A stretch of 64,000 bases of DNA, from contig NZ_LFLT01000021.1 in assembly GCF_001189955.1 (NCBI RefSeq), forward strand, positions 23,907-87,906, read 5' to 3'. The notes under the pieces were generated by a model that saw only the letters and a program-made list of their open reading frames with translations, ran no database searches and was not told the origin of the DNA. Origin of the DNA: Herbaspirillum chlorophenolicum. GTDB lineage: Bacteria > Pseudomonadota > Gammaproteobacteria > Burkholderiales > Burkholderiaceae_D. A program made the translations under genes and the position numbers. The stretch's first letter is position 1. Every line of letters starts with the position of its first letter. This document shows, piece by piece, positions 17,483 to 26,879 of the stretch.

Positions 17483-18055
17483 TCACAGCAACGAAAGCTG
17501 GTTGGGATCCACCACACGCCGGTGCTGCGCTTTTCTTCTCGGGTCGATCTTCTCACCCGCATCGCGCCCTTCGGTGGAGATGCCTTCGATCGCCAGCAGC
17601 AGCTTCTTGGCATGCAAGCCGCCGGCGAAACCGGTCAGCTCGCCGCCCGAGCCGATCACGCGGTGGCAGGGCGCGATAATGGAAATCGGATTGCGTCCGT
17701 TGGCAGCGCCTACCGCACGCACCGCCTTTTCGTTGCCGAGCTGGCGCGCAATCTCCAGATAGGTGCGGGTCTGGCCATAGGGAATAGTGAGCAACGCGGC
17801 CCATACCTGCTTCTGGAAATCGGTGCCATCGAATGCCAATGGGACATCGAAGCTGGTGCGCTTGTCGGCGAAATAATCGGCCAGCTGGCGCGCCGTCTCG
17901 ACCAGTACCGGGCACGCATCGTCCTGTGCCATGTCACCCAGGCGCACGCGGCCGGCGCGGTCGTTCTCCCACAGGATGGCAGTCAGTTTGTCGCCCTTGG
18001 CCACCAGCGTGAGCTGGCCGACCGGCGAATCGATGAGCTTGTATGCGTAGTCCAT
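17483..18055 (-). CDS. ogt: Methylated-DNA--protein-cysteine methyltransferase with clamp-motif-like tail
   Basis: A 190-residue suicide repair protein that transfers alkyl groups from O6-alkylguanine to its own Cys. The catalytic IAPCHRVIG motif is near residue 130, preceded by the helix-turn-helix segment (RTYLEIARQLG) and NGRNPISI. An approximately 25-residue C-terminal extension rich in K/R and H ends in NQLSLL, close to the bacterial sliding-clamp-binding pentapeptide QL(S/D)LF. It converges with the ABC permease gene and is separated from its upstream neighbour by 94 bases. Confidence 0.95.
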   Translation of the reverse strand: MDYAYKLIDSPVGQLTLVAKGDKLTAILWENDRAGRVRLGDMAQDDACPVLVETARQLADYFADKRTSFDVPLAFDGTDFQKQVWAALLTIPYGQTRTYLEIARQLGNEKAVRAVGAANGRNPISIIAPCHRVIGSGGELTGFAGGLHAKKLLLAIEGISTEGRDAGEKIDPRRKAQHRRVVDPNQLSLL

Positions 18056-18149
18056 ATGCGGCCTCCTGAATCGGAAACCGATTCTACTGCCTTAAGATCC
18101 GGCTTGCCCGGACATGCCGCAAACTCCACGCCGCGCCCACGGAAACCAC

Positions 18150-18719
18150 TCAGAGATATTCGCTGCGAAAACCTGAACGCCGGCTGATCACCTCCCCGGC
18201 CACCATGAATTCTCCATTGCCTTTGTAATGCACCGTCTTCGGATTTTTCGGCGTGCGCGCCACGTGCGCCTTCACCACTTCGAAAATGAAATAGTTGTAT
18301 TTTCCGATGAGCTTGCCGTCATGCAGGCGGCATTCGAAGTTGGCGTGGCATTCGCCGACCAGCGGCGCGCCGACCTCGGCCGCAGGCAGCGGCGTCAGGC
18401 CAAAGCGCTCGAACTTGTCGACCTCCGCGCCCGAGCAATTGCCGATGCCCACCACCTGGTCGATCAGTTCGATCGTGGGCAGGTTGATCACGCATTCCCG
18501 GCTTTTGCGGATGAGTTCGAAACTGTGGTTGCCGCCGGCGATGATGCAACCCAGTAATGAGGGAGCGAATTCCATGACGGTATGCCACCCCATGGTCATG
18601 ATGTTGCACTGTTTCTTGTGTGCCGACGACACCAGCACAATCGGGCCGGGTTCAAGGTAGCGGCGTATCTGGTGGACCGGGAAATCCTGCTTGGCGGGCA
18701 ATCTGGGGGGACGAGGCAT
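18150..18719 (-). CDS. Flavin reductase-like FMN-binding split-barrel protein
   Basis: A 189-residue protein with the flavin reductase-like split-barrel pattern: VLVSSAHKKQCNIMTMGWH, then CIIAGGNHSFELIRKSRECVINLP and HANFECRL. Family members bind FMN and reduce flavins or act as small oxidoreductases. The frame is open upstream, but ATG 18719 has AGGAG and gives the family's length. No partner monooxygenase is near, so the role is unknown. Confidence 0.85.
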   Translation of the reverse strand: MPRPPRLPAKQDFPVHQIRRYLEPGPIVLVSSAHKKQCNIMTMGWHTVMEFAPSLLGCIIAGGNHSFELIRKSRECVINLPTIELIDQVVGIGNCSGAEVDKFERFGLTPLPAAEVGAPLVGECHANFECRLHDGKLIGKYNYFIFEVVKAHVARTPKNPKTVHYKGNGEFMVAGEVISRRSGFRSEYL

Positions 18720-18927
18720 GACGGCTCCTGATGATTGTTCTGGGGGAAGTCGGCGCGCGCCGTTTGTCTTGGGCGCCTTTGCATCCTGCAGCGTAACGAA
18801 AGATCGCCTCTTTTGCTCCCATCCGCCAACGGCAACGATTTCGTCCCGGTAAACACCACAGGGCGCGGCCCCTTTCCGGACAGCGCCCTGCACGTGATGC
18901 CGCATTGAAACCTTGGTACGGATCCTG

Positions 18928-19284
18928 TCAGATGGTCAACACCGAATGGCCGCTTTCGTTCATGGCATCATAACAACGCGTGCAAACGCGGCAGAACAGA
19001 TGGGAGCGTTTGACATGCCGATGACGCAACACCAGTTGCAGCGCCACGCCCTGGCAATGCGGGCATGCTTCGCGCATGGGGCCGACCGGAACGATGTCGG
19101 CGGCAAGAAAACCTTGTGCGGTCATCTCGCCGTCCACGACTTCGCGCGGGTCGAGTTCGACCAGCGACAGCAACAATGGGGAGCTGCGCTGTTCGAAGCG
19201 CGATGTGACGCGCGTCCCGCCTTCGGGCGGGAACAGCGGTGGCGGGGACGGCCTGACATCCGGGTGCCGGGTTGCGATGCTCAT
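18928..19284 (-). CDS. Small cysteine-rich hypothetical protein
   Basis: A 118-residue protein of unrecognised family. The C-terminal half contains EACPHC and later FCRVCTRCYD, five cysteines in CxxC-like spacing with several His between. This looks like a treble-clef or other zinc-binding unit. The N-terminal 30 residues are Pro-rich and likely disordered. A strong AAGGAGA site before ATG 19284 supports translation. It is monocistronic with no informative neighbours. Confidence 0.65.
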   Translation of the reverse strand: MSIATRHPDVRPSPPPLFPPEGGTRVTSRFEQRSSPLLLSLVELDPREVVDGEMTAQGFLAADIVPVGPMREACPHCQGVALQLVLRHRHVKRSHLFCRVCTRCYDAMNESGHSVLTI

Positions 19285-19697
19285 TGATGTCTCCTTGGGT
19301 GGAACGCAGAAGCTTGAATTGAGGAACTGCCGAGAAGGTCTGCCGATGCCTGATCAGATTGGCAATCCTGGATGCTGCTTTCCGAGCTGATGTGAATCAG
19401 TCCGTGATGCGACGGAGTCTTCACTCTAGTCGGCGCATCACCTGACTTCAATGGCGCCGGCGAAAGAATTTTTCAATCGCGGGAGAGATGCATATACCTA
19501 TGCGCTAACAGGTAAATCGATGCAAATGTGCGCCCCACCATGGCTATCCTCCTACCGCCGGCGATAGTCTGCGAATTTCTGGTCTTGTTTTTTTGACGAA
19601 TGAAAATCACCCCGCTCTGCGTGTCGATTTTCCGCCATCTCACACGAACGCCTGGAGCAAATGCTACAAAGCGGTGCAATGCCTCTACAATCCCACC
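19285..19697. other. Intergenic region between divergent genes
   Basis: 413 bases separate the cysteine-rich protein from the threonine ammonia-lyase start. It is AT-richer than its flanks (notably 19440-19600) and should hold both promoters. Open frames across it have poor starts and are extensions of downstream frames; nothing else is seen. Confidence 0.4.
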
Positions 19698-20903
19698 ATG
19701 ACTACACTTAAAGACATCGAAGCCGCCGCCCGCCGGCTGCAAGGCCAGATCCTGGAAACACCCTGCGTCGAATCGCGCACGCTGTCGCAGATCGTCGGCG
19801 CCCAGGTGTTCCTCAAGTTCGAGAACCTGCAGTTCACTGCGTCCTTCAAGGAACGCGGCGCCTGCAACAAGCTGGTCGACGTCGCCCAGAGCGGCGACGG
19901 CACGCGCGGGGTGATCGCCATGTCGGCAGGCAACCATGCCCAGGGCGTGGCCTACCATGCGCAGCGCCTGGGCTTGCCGGCCACCATCGTCATGCCGCGC
20001 TTCACTCCCGGCGTGAAGATCGAACGCACACGCGGCTTCGGCGCCAATGTCGTGCTGCATGGCGATACGCTGGAAGCGGCGCGCGCCCATGCCTATGAAC
20101 TGGCGGAAAAAGAGAACCTGACCTTCGTCCATCCCTACGACGACGAAGCCATCATCGCCGGCCAGGGTACGGTCGCGCTGGAGATGCTCCACGCGGTGCC
20201 CGACCTCGACACGCTGGTGGTCGCCATCGGCGGCGGCGGCCTGCTGGCCGGGATGGCGGTGGCGGCGCGCGCCATCAAGCCTGAGCTTGAAATCGTCGGC
20301 GTACAGACGCGGCGCTTCCCGAGCATGATCAACGCGGTCAAGGGCACCGAGCATCCGATGGGCACCAGCACCATCGCCGAAGGCATCGCGGTCGGCACGC
20401 CAGGCACGCTCACGCGCGCCATCATCGCCCGCGAAGCCAACGAGCTGCTGCTGGTGGACGAAGGCGATATCGAACAAGCCGTACTGATGTTGCTGGAAAT
20501 CGAGAAGACCCTGGTCGAAGGCGCCGGTGCGGCCGGCCTGGCGGCGCTGCTGCGCCACCCCGACCGCTTCCGCGGCAAGCGCGTGGGCCTGGTGCTGTCA
20601 GGCGGCAATATCGACCCGCTGCTGCTGACGGCCATCATCGAACGCGGCATGGTGCGCGCCGGCCGCCTGGCGCGCGTGAAGGTCAGCTCGCGCGACGTCC
20701 CCGGCACCCTGGCGAAGATCACCGGCATCGTCGCCGAAGCCGGCGCCAACATCGACGAGGTCCACCACCAGCGCGCATTCACCCTGCTGGCGGCGCAAAA
20801 CGTCGACATCGAACTGGTGCTGCAAACACGCGGCCGGCCGCATCTGGCGCAAGTGCTGCAAGCGCTGCGCGGGGCCGGGTTCGAGGCGGAAGAATTGCAC
20901 TGA
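19698..20903 (+). CDS. Threonine ammonia-lyase with ACT domain
   Basis: A 401-residue fold-type II PLP enzyme that deaminates L-threonine (and serine) to 2-oxobutanoate. The PLP Lys is in FTASFKERGACNK; the AGNHAQGVAYHA and GGGGLLAGMA phosphate-binding loops follow. From about residue 325 there is an ACT domain (VPGTLAKITGIVAEAGANI), which probably confers allosteric control. This length and single ACT domain fit the short, catabolic-type family rather than IlvA with two ACT-like units. The upstream in-frame ATG at 19593 would add 35 non-conserved residues, so ATG 19698 is chosen. Confidence 0.93.
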   Translation: MTTLKDIEAAARRLQGQILETPCVESRTLSQIVGAQVFLKFENLQFTASFKERGACNKLVDVAQSGDGTRGVIAMSAGNHAQGVAYHAQRLGLPATIVMPRFTPGVKIERTRGFGANVVLHGDTLEAARAHAYELAEKENLTFVHPYDDEAIIAGQGTVALEMLHAVPDLDTLVVAIGGGGLLAGMAVAARAIKPELEIVGVQTRRFPSMINAVKGTEHPMGTSTIAEGIAVGTPGTLTRAIIAREANELLLVDEGDIEQAVLMLLEIEKTLVEGAGAAGLAALLRHPDRFRGKRVGLVLSGGNIDPLLLTAIIERGMVRAGRLARVKVSSRDVPGTLAKITGIVAEAGANIDEVHHQRAFTLLAAQNVDIELVLQTRGRPHLAQVLQALRGAGFEAEELH

Positions 20904-20930
20904 CAAAGCAAGCCAGCCTGATGCCGGCAT

Positions 20931-22154
20931 TCAGTTACGCGGCATCAGGCGCAGCGTCACCCACCACCACAACACAGCCGCCAGGCTGACTGCCGCCCCC
21001 AGCAGACAGACGCCATCCCAGCCGGCATACGCATACATGTGCGTGGCCGCCAGCGCACCGCCACCGCTGCCCACCGCATAGAACATCATGTAGCAGCCGA
21101 TCATGCGGCTGTGCGCTTGCGGATGTGCGCGCAGGATCAGGCTTTGGTTGGTGACATGGATCATCTGGCCGCCCAGGTCCAGCAACAAGATGCCCGCCAC
21201 CAGCGCCCACAGGCTGGTATTGGTGAAGGCCAGCGGCAGCCACGACAGCAGCAGCAGAAGCAGAGCACCGCCCGTGGCATGCTGGGCCAGGCCGCGGTCG
21301 GCCCATCTGCCGGCGCGGGCAGCACCCAGCACGCCAACCACCCCGACCAGGCCGAAGGCCCCGATAGCGCCATGCGACATCGCATGCGGCGGCGCCGACA
21401 GCGGCAGCACCAGCGCGCTCCAGAAGATATTGAAGGCGGCGAACATCAGCAGCGCAAGCACGCCGCGCACCTGCAGCACCCGTTCGCGCAGCAACAGGCC
21501 TGCCATCGAACGCAGCAGTTGCGCATAGCGCATCGATGGCGCCGATACGGGTGCCGGCGGCAGCATGCGCGCGAGGCCGGCGGCAGTCGCGACGATCATC
21601 GCCGCCGAGCACAGGTAGACCAGCCTCCAGCCACCGACATCGGCCAACGCCCCCGCGACCACGCGGGCCAGCAGCAAACCGATCACCACGCCGGCCTGCA
21701 CCGTTCCCACCACCGCGCCGCGCTCCTGCGGCGGCGCCAGCGTGGCCGCATAGGAAATCAGTCCCTGCGTCATCGCCGTGCCCAGCATGCCCACCGCCAG
21801 CATGCCGGCCAGCAGCATCCACACCGAATCGCTGGCGGCCACCGCGAGCAAGAACACGGCCAGCGCTGCCGCCTGCCACAGCATCAGCCGCCGTCGCGAC
21901 AGCAGATCGCCCAGCGGCACCAGCAGCAGCAACGCCAGTGTGGAACCGGCCTGGGTTGCGCTGACCACCATGCCCACCGAAGCAGTGGCGATGCCGAAAT
22001 CGGCGGCCAACGCGTCCAGCAGCGGCTGGGCATAGTAGACGTTGGCCACGCTGATGCCGGCAGCAATGGCGAACAACAGCACCAGAGTCCGGCTGATGAC
22101 CGGCTGCCGGCATGGGAGGCAAGACGTAGTAGTTGAATCCGGTGCGGCGGATGG
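20931..22154 (-). CDS. MFS transporter, regulated with the divergent HxlR gene
   Basis: A 407-residue, twelve-helix major facilitator. The opening VANVYYAQPLLDALAADFGI and the loop-2/3 motif GDLLSRRRLM (motif A) match the YnfM/arabinose-exporter-like branch of drug/metabolite exporters. ATG 22154 has an AAGG site; a TTG 11 codons upstream would place the start inside the operator. The promoter region is shared with an HxlR regulator and carries a long inverted repeat (22176-22228). The substrate is unknown; an efflux role under a redox/electrophile-type regulator is plausible. Confidence 0.9.
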   Translation of the reverse strand, partial: PSAAPDSTTTSCLPCRQPVISRTLVLLFAIAAGISVANVYYAQPLLDALAADFGIATASVGMVVSATQAGSTLALLLLVPLGDLLSRRRLMLWQAAALAVFLLAVAASDSVWMLLAGMLAVGMLGTAMTQGLISYAATLAPPQERGAVVGTVQAGVVIGLLLARVVAGALADVGGWRLVYLCSAAMIVATAAGLARMLPPAPVSAPSMRYAQLLRSMAGLLLRERVLQVRGVLALLMFAAFNIFWSALVLPLSAPPHAMSHGAIGAFGLVGVVGVLGAARAGRWADRGLAQHATGGALLLLLLSWLPLAFTNTSLWALVAGILLLDLGGQMIHVTNQSLILRAHPQAHSRMIGCYMMFYAVGSGGGALAATHMYAYAGWDGVCLLGAAVSLAAVLWWWVTLRLMPRN

Positions 22155-22175
22155 CATGGCAGGCCTTTCAATCTG

Positions 22176-22228
22176 GTTGCATTTCAAAACCGTTTGGAGT
22201 GTAAGCGATTATGGTTTTAAAATGCAAC
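22176..22228. promoter_or_regulatory. Long inverted repeat, probable HxlR operator
   Basis: The arms GTTGCATTTCAAAACC (22176-22191) and GGTTTTAAAATGCAAC (22213-22228) are 16-bp inverted copies with a single mismatch and a 21-bp spacer. The element lies between the divergent MFS and HxlR genes, in AT-rich DNA that must contain both promoters. Confidence 0.7.
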
Positions 22229-22294
22229 TAGACTAATGGCAAGGTTTTAGCCTGCCGCTTTGACAACACGCCCGCCACCGACGCCGACCTTCCC

Positions 22295-22792
22295 ATGCCA
22301 GCCAGCAAAAAACCCGCCATCGAGGCCCATGCGGCTTATGCCGAACACTGCCCGGTAGGACGTTCGCTCGACATCGTCGGCGACCGCTGGGTGCTCCTGA
22401 TCGTGCGCGATGCCTTCGACGGCCTGCGCCGCTTCGGCGAGTTCCGCGACAACCTGGGCGTGGCGCGCAACATCCTCACCGACCGCCTGAAGAAGTTGAC
22501 CGAGGCTGGCATCCTCGACAGCGTGCCGGCCTCGGATGGCAGCGCTTACCAGGAATACGTGCTGACAAAGAAAGGCGAGGCATTGCTGCCGGTGGTGATC
22601 GGCCTGCGCCAGTGGGGCGAACAGCACCTGTTCGCGCCGGGTGAAAAACATTCACAGCTGGTGGAAAAGAAAAGCGGCAAGGCCGTGCCGCGCATGCAGC
22701 CGGTGGGATGCGACGGCAAACCGATCGCGGCGCATCAGGTGGAAGTGAAAAAGACGCCGGTCAAACGCACACCGAAAACTAACGCCCAATAA
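22295..22792 (+). CDS. HxlR-family transcriptional regulator
   Basis: A 165-residue winged-helix regulator. The HxlR signature is clear: CPVGRSLDIVGDRWVLLIVRD, then RRFGEFRDNLGVARNILTDRLKKL and a DGSAYQEYVLTKKG wing. The Cys near residue 16 (HCPVGR) is the position used as a redox or electrophile sensor in several family members. It is divergent from the MFS gene and very likely controls it through the long inverted repeat. The C-terminal tail is Lys-rich. Confidence 0.92.
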   Translation: MPASKKPAIEAHAAYAEHCPVGRSLDIVGDRWVLLIVRDAFDGLRRFGEFRDNLGVARNILTDRLKKLTEAGILDSVPASDGSAYQEYVLTKKGEALLPVVIGLRQWGEQHLFAPGEKHSQLVEKKSGKAVPRMQPVGCDGKPIAAHQVEVKKTPVKRTPKTNAQ

Positions 22793-22818
22793 AAACGGGC
22801 CGGGGGATACCCGGCCCG
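22791..22818 (-). terminator. Terminator of the chemoreceptor operon
   Basis: A perfect 9-bp stem (CGGGCCGGG/CCCGGCCCG) with a 5-base loop; on the minus strand it is followed by TTTTTA. It lies 37 bases after the chemoreceptor stop codon and ends the seven-gene RraA-to-MCP operon. It partly overlaps the end of the convergent HxlR gene. Confidence 0.75.
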
Positions 22819-22854
22819 ACAAAACATCCCGGGCATGGTCGAGCCCGGAACAAC

Positions 22855-24492
22855 CTATACGCCGATGGCTCGCGTCGCCGGCGCTTCCAGAGGTTCTGGC
22901 TGGGTCCGCACCTGGCGCAAGGCGGATCGCTGGTAATCCCCTTCGACCTCGAACACGCTGACCAGCTGCGCCAAACCGGCCGCCTGCTCGCGCAGCGACT
23001 CGGCGGCGGCCGATGCCTGTTCGACCAAGGCTGCGTTCTGCTGGGTCATGGCGTCGAGATCCGACAAGGCGACATTGACCTGGCTGATGCCGCTGTTCTG
23101 CTCGGCAGCAGCAGCCGTAATTTCAGCGATCAGGTCGCTCACGCGGTGGACGTCGCCGACGATCTCCTGCATGGCGGCGCCGGCCTGGCCGACCTGTTCC
23201 GAGCCCGCCGCCACCGTGGACAGCGAACTGCCGATCAGTTCCTTGATTTCACGCGCGGCCTGGGCCGAACGTTGTGCCAGCGAACGCACTTCGGAAGCCA
23301 CCACCGCGAACCCACGGCCCTGCTCGCCCGCACGCGCGGCTTCCACCGCCGCATTCAACGCCAGAATATTGGTCTGGAAAGCGATACCGTCGATCACGCT
23401 GGTGATCTCGGCAATCTTGTGCGAAGAGCCGGAAATCTGCGCCATGCGCTCGACCACGTCGTTCATCACGCTGCCGCCGCGAGTGGCCGATTGCGCTGCC
23501 TGGGTGGCCAGCAGGCTGGCTTGGCGCGCAGTGTCGGCCGACTGCCCGATGGTGCCGGCGAATTCCTCCATGGAAGCGGCGGTGACTTGCAAATTGCCCA
23601 CCGTCTGCTCGGTGCGATGCGCCAGTTCCTGGTTGCCGCTGGCGATTTCCGAGGTCGCGGTCGAGACCGAACCGACGCCGCTGCGCACTTGCGCTACCAA
23701 GGTGCGCAGGCCATCGGCCATGCGTTCCAGCGCCTGCTGCAGTTGGCCGAATTCGTCACGCCGGTCTTCGCCACCGTCATCCCGCCCGCGCAACAGGTTG
23801 CCGTGCGCGATACGCTCGGCCTGCTCGACGGCGCGCGCCAGCGGACGCGTGATGGAACGCGCGATCAGGCGCGCGGTGGCAAAACCGATGGCCAACAGCA
23901 AGGCGGCGCCAATGAGGCCCGCACTCATCAGTTGGCGGCTTTGCGCGCTGACATCGGTCACTACCTGGTCGCGCTGCTGCTCTTCCAGCGCGACGAATTT
24001 CTTGAGCGCGCCGAGATAAGCGGCAATGGCCGGCTTGAGCTCGTTGTCGATCATGGTCTGCACGCCACCGATATCGCCCTTGTAGGAAAGTTCGGAGGCC
24101 GCCTTCGAGATACCGGCCAGCTTGGCGCTCTCCGCCTCGATGACAGCCAGCGAAGCGCGGTCGCCGTCGCTCAACGCATGCGAAGCAAGCTCTTTTTCCA
24201 GCTTGGCCATCTGCTCGCGGCCGGCTTGCACCTCCTGTTCGTAGCGCATCGCCAGGTCGCCGTCGGAAGTGTTGAGCGCACCCACCATGCGTTCGCTGGT
24301 CAATTCGGCAGTACCCAGCCAGCGTACCGCGGTGATGATGCGCTGGTCATAGTCGCGCACCGACTCCTGCGCCTGCTCCATGGTCAGCACCGTGGTGTAC
24401 TGGGTGGCGGCCGCCACCGACAGCATCGCCACCATCAGGCCGGTAATGCAGGCCGACAGGCGCGTGGACACGCGCACGTCATTCCATTTCAT
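22855..24492 (-). CDS. Methyl-accepting chemotaxis protein, last gene of the RraA/aminotransferase/ABC operon
   Basis: A 545-residue chemoreceptor. It has a first membrane helix (about residues 11-31), a periplasmic four-helix-bundle-type domain of about 160 residues, a second helix around 192-212, HAMP, and a signalling domain with [20 protein letters not shown]. An AAGGGGG site precedes ATG 24492. It lies 39 bases behind the ABC ATPase and is followed by a terminator, so it closes that operon. By position it should report on the same amino-acid-like compound, directly or through the binding protein. Confidence 0.93.
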   Translation of the reverse strand: MKWNDVRVSTRLSACITGLMVAMLSVAAATQYTTVLTMEQAQESVRDYDQRIITAVRWLGTAELTSERMVGALNTSDGDLAMRYEQEVQAGREQMAKLEKELASHALSDGDRASLAVIEAESAKLAGISKAASELSYKGDIGGVQTMIDNELKPAIAAYLGALKKFVALEEQQRDQVVTDVSAQSRQLMSAGLIGAALLLAIGFATARLIARSITRPLARAVEQAERIAHGNLLRGRDDGGEDRRDEFGQLQQALERMADGLRTLVAQVRSGVGSVSTATSEIASGNQELAHRTEQTVGNLQVTAASMEEFAGTIGQSADTARQASLLATQAAQSATRGGSVMNDVVERMAQISGSSHKIAEITSVIDGIAFQTNILALNAAVEAARAGEQGRGFAVVASEVRSLAQRSAQAAREIKELIGSSLSTVAAGSEQVGQAGAAMQEIVGDVHRVSDLIAEITAAAAEQNSGISQVNVALSDLDAMTQQNAALVEQASAAAESLREQAAGLAQLVSVFEVEGDYQRSALRQVRTQPEPLEAPATRAIGV

Positions 24493-24531
24493 TGACTTCC
24501 CCCTTCTTTATCCTTGTGGTCGGCGCAAGCC

Positions 24532-25296
24532 TCAGTGGTCACGCAGCTCGGCCAGGAACTTGCGCGCGCGTTCGCTCTGCGCACGCGTGAAGAATTCTTC
24601 CGGCGTACCGGTCTCCACCAGCTTGCCGTGGTCCATGAACCAGACGCGGTCGGCCACTTCGCGGGCGAAGTTCATCTCGTGGGTGACGCACATCATGGTC
24701 ATGCCTTCGCGCGCCAGCCCCTTCATCACCTGCAGCACCTCGCCCACCATCTCGGGGTCGAGTGCCGATGTCGGCTCATCGAACAGCATCGCGGGCGGGT
24801 CCATCGCCAGCGCGCGGGCGATCGCCACGCGCTGCTGCTGGCCGCCGGAAAGCTGCCCCGGAAAAGCCTCCGCCTTGGCGGCCAGGCCGACGCGTTCAAG
24901 CAGCTCCAGCGCACGCACGCGGGCGTCGGCGCGCTTTTTCTTGAGCACGTTGATGGGCGCCATCATGATGTTTTCCGCCACCGACAGGTGCGGGAACAGG
25001 TTGAAGCTCTGGAACACGAAGCCGACGCGGCTGCGGAAGTGGTTCACGTCCAGCTTGGGCGCGTGGACGTCTTGCCCGTCAAATACGATGCGCCCCTTCT
25101 GGATCTCTTCCAGGCGGTTGACGGTACGGATCAGGGTCGACTTGCCCGAACCGGATGGGCCGCAGATCACTACCACTTCGCCCTTGGCGACTTCGGCGTT
25201 GACGTCGGCCAGCGCGTGGTAGCTGTCGTACCACTTGTTGACGCCTTCGAAGGAAATCATGGCCGTGTTGGTTGCGGACGGGTTGTTGCTCGCCAT
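24532..25296 (-). CDS. Polar amino acid ABC transporter ATP-binding protein
   Basis: A 254-residue GltL/GlnQ-type ATPase. Walker [10 protein letters not shown] is near residues 46-54, followed by the LSGGQQQRV signature, Walker [14 protein letters not shown] and the switch VTHEM. All catalytic residues are standard. It is 21 bases downstream of a permease and pairs with the two permeases and binding protein of the same operon, a set most like glutamate/aspartate importers. Confidence 0.95.
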   Translation of the reverse strand: MASNNPSATNTAMISFEGVNKWYDSYHALADVNAEVAKGEVVVICGPSGSGKSTLIRTVNRLEEIQKGRIVFDGQDVHAPKLDVNHFRSRVGFVFQSFNLFPHLSVAENIMMAPINVLKKKRADARVRALELLERVGLAAKAEAFPGQLSGGQQQRVAIARALAMDPPAMLFDEPTSALDPEMVGEVLQVMKGLAREGMTMMCVTHEMNFAREVADRVWFMDHGKLVETGTPEEFFTRAQSERARKFLAELRDH

Positions 25297-25317
25297 ATGC
25301 GTTGCTCCTCGTTAGGT

Positions 25318-26058
25318 TCAGGCCGCGACCGGTGGCGCTGCCTGCGCCGCCGAGTTCACGGGGTTGGCCGCGCGCTTGGCGGCGATGCGCTTTTCCAGGA
25401 CGCGCGCCATGCGCGTCAACATGAAGCACAGCACGAAGTACATCAGCGCCAGCAGGATGAAGACCGGGAACGGCTTGGTCAGCAGCATGCTGTTGATCTG
25501 GTTGGCGGCGAAGGTCAGTTCATTGACGCTGATCACATAGCCCAGCGAGGTTTCCTTGATGTTGGAGACGAACTGGCTGATCATTGCCGGCAGCATGTTG
25601 TACAAGGCCTGCGGCAGCACCACCTTGAACATGGTCTGCAGATAGCTCATGCCCAGCGCGCGCGAAGCCTCGATCTGGCCGCGGGGCAGCCCCTCGATGC
25701 CGGCGCGGATCACTTCGGCCAGGTAAGCCGCCTCATAGATCACCAGCGTGATGAGCATGGTGGTGAAACCGGAAACCGTGCGCCCGATCAGGATGGGGAC
25801 AAAGAAGTACACCCAGAAGATGAACATCACCAGCGGCACGCCGCGGGCGAGGTAGACGATGACGGTGGCCGGCACGCGGAACACGCGTAGCGGCGAGACA
25901 CGCCCCAGCGCCAGCAGCAGGCTGACCGGAAAGGCCAGCAGCAAACCCAGCACCGAGAGCAGCAGCGTGATCGCCAGGCCGCCCAGCGGGCCGTGCGGAT
26001 ATTGGCCCACCAGCAGCAACATCCAGTTGTCGCGGATGATGTCGAAGATATCGTTCAT
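25318..26058 (-). CDS. Glutamate/aspartate-type ABC transporter permease (GltK-like)
   Basis: A 246-residue permease. The N-terminus ends in a GGLAITLLLSVLGLLLAFPVSLLLALGR helix pair, and the coupling loop is EASRALGMSYLQTMFKVVLPQAL. This matches GltK of the glutamate/aspartate importer. It begins ten bases after the preceding permease gene, as expected for a heterodimeric channel. The last 20 residues are Ala/Pro-rich. Confidence 0.93.
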   Translation of the reverse strand: MNDIFDIIRDNWMLLLVGQYPHGPLGGLAITLLLSVLGLLLAFPVSLLLALGRVSPLRVFRVPATVIVYLARGVPLVMFIFWVYFFVPILIGRTVSGFTTMLITLVIYEAAYLAEVIRAGIEGLPRGQIEASRALGMSYLQTMFKVVLPQALYNMLPAMISQFVSNIKETSLGYVISVNELTFAANQINSMLLTKPFPVFILLALMYFVLCFMLTRMARVLEKRIAAKRAANPVNSAAQAAPPVAA

Positions 26059-26068
26059 GGCATTCCCT

Positions 26069-26761
26069 TCAGCGCGTCTTGATGCGGTAGCGGTTTTCCA
26101 GCACCGCGCCGATGGCCATGATCAGCAGCGAAATGCCGAGATAGATCGTGGTGGACAGCAAGTAGATTTCCACCGTGTGGAAAGACTGGCTCTCGATCTC
26201 GCGGGTGGCGTAGGTCAGTTCGGCCACCCCGATCACCATCGCCAGGCTGGTGTTCTTGAATAGCAGCACGCTGTAGCTGACCAGCGTGGGCAGCGCCAGC
26301 CGCAGCGCCTGCGGCAGGATCACCAGGCGCGAGGCCTTGAGATACGACAGCCCCAGCGCGCGGGCCGCTTCCATTTGCGAGCGCGGGATCGAACGGATGC
26401 CGGCGCGCAGGCCTTCGGACATATACGCGCCCATGGCCAGGCCGACCGCGATGGCGGCGAACAGGAAATCGCTGCGGTGCATGTTGAACCACAGCTGTAC
26501 GGAATCGGGCAACAGCGTGGGCACGCCGAAATACCAGAGGAAGATCTGCACCAGCATCGGCACGTTCTGGTGGTATTCGACATAGCCGGCAACGAAGCCG
26601 GTGGCGACGCGGTTGTTGGTCATGCGGATCACGGCCAGCACGATACCGACCACCATGGCCAGCAGCCACGAATAGGCGGTCAGCTTGAGCATGGTGATCA
26701 CGCCCTCGATGATCATGCGCGGGTAGTCATCCCGCAGCAGCACCGAAAAATCCAGTTTCAT
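26069..26761 (-). CDS. Glutamate/aspartate-type ABC transporter permease (GltJ-like)
   Basis: A 230-residue permease of the HisM family. It has the MIIEGVITMLKLTAYSWLLA opening, the EAARALGLSYLKASRLVILPQ coupling loop and the typical QNVPMLVQIFLWYFG stretch. An ATG five codons upstream is in frame, but ATG 26761 has AGGAG six bases before it. It follows the binding-protein gene at a distance of 118 bases and overlaps nothing. Confidence 0.93.
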   Translation of the reverse strand: MKLDFSVLLRDDYPRMIIEGVITMLKLTAYSWLLAMVVGIVLAVIRMTNNRVATGFVAGYVEYHQNVPMLVQIFLWYFGVPTLLPDSVQLWFNMHRSDFLFAAIAVGLAMGAYMSEGLRAGIRSIPRSQMEAARALGLSYLKASRLVILPQALRLALPTLVSYSVLLFKNTSLAMVIGVAELTYATREIESQSFHTVEIYLLSTTIYLGISLLIMAIGAVLENRYRIKTR

Positions 26762-26879
26762 GGAGTACTCCTGCAATGCGCTGCGCCGGACCTGATTCGG
26801 CCCGGTGCTGTCGGGACCGCCTTGCGCGGTCCGGTGATGCCGGCGCCCGGACTAAGCCGGCGCCGTGCCTTCAATGGCA

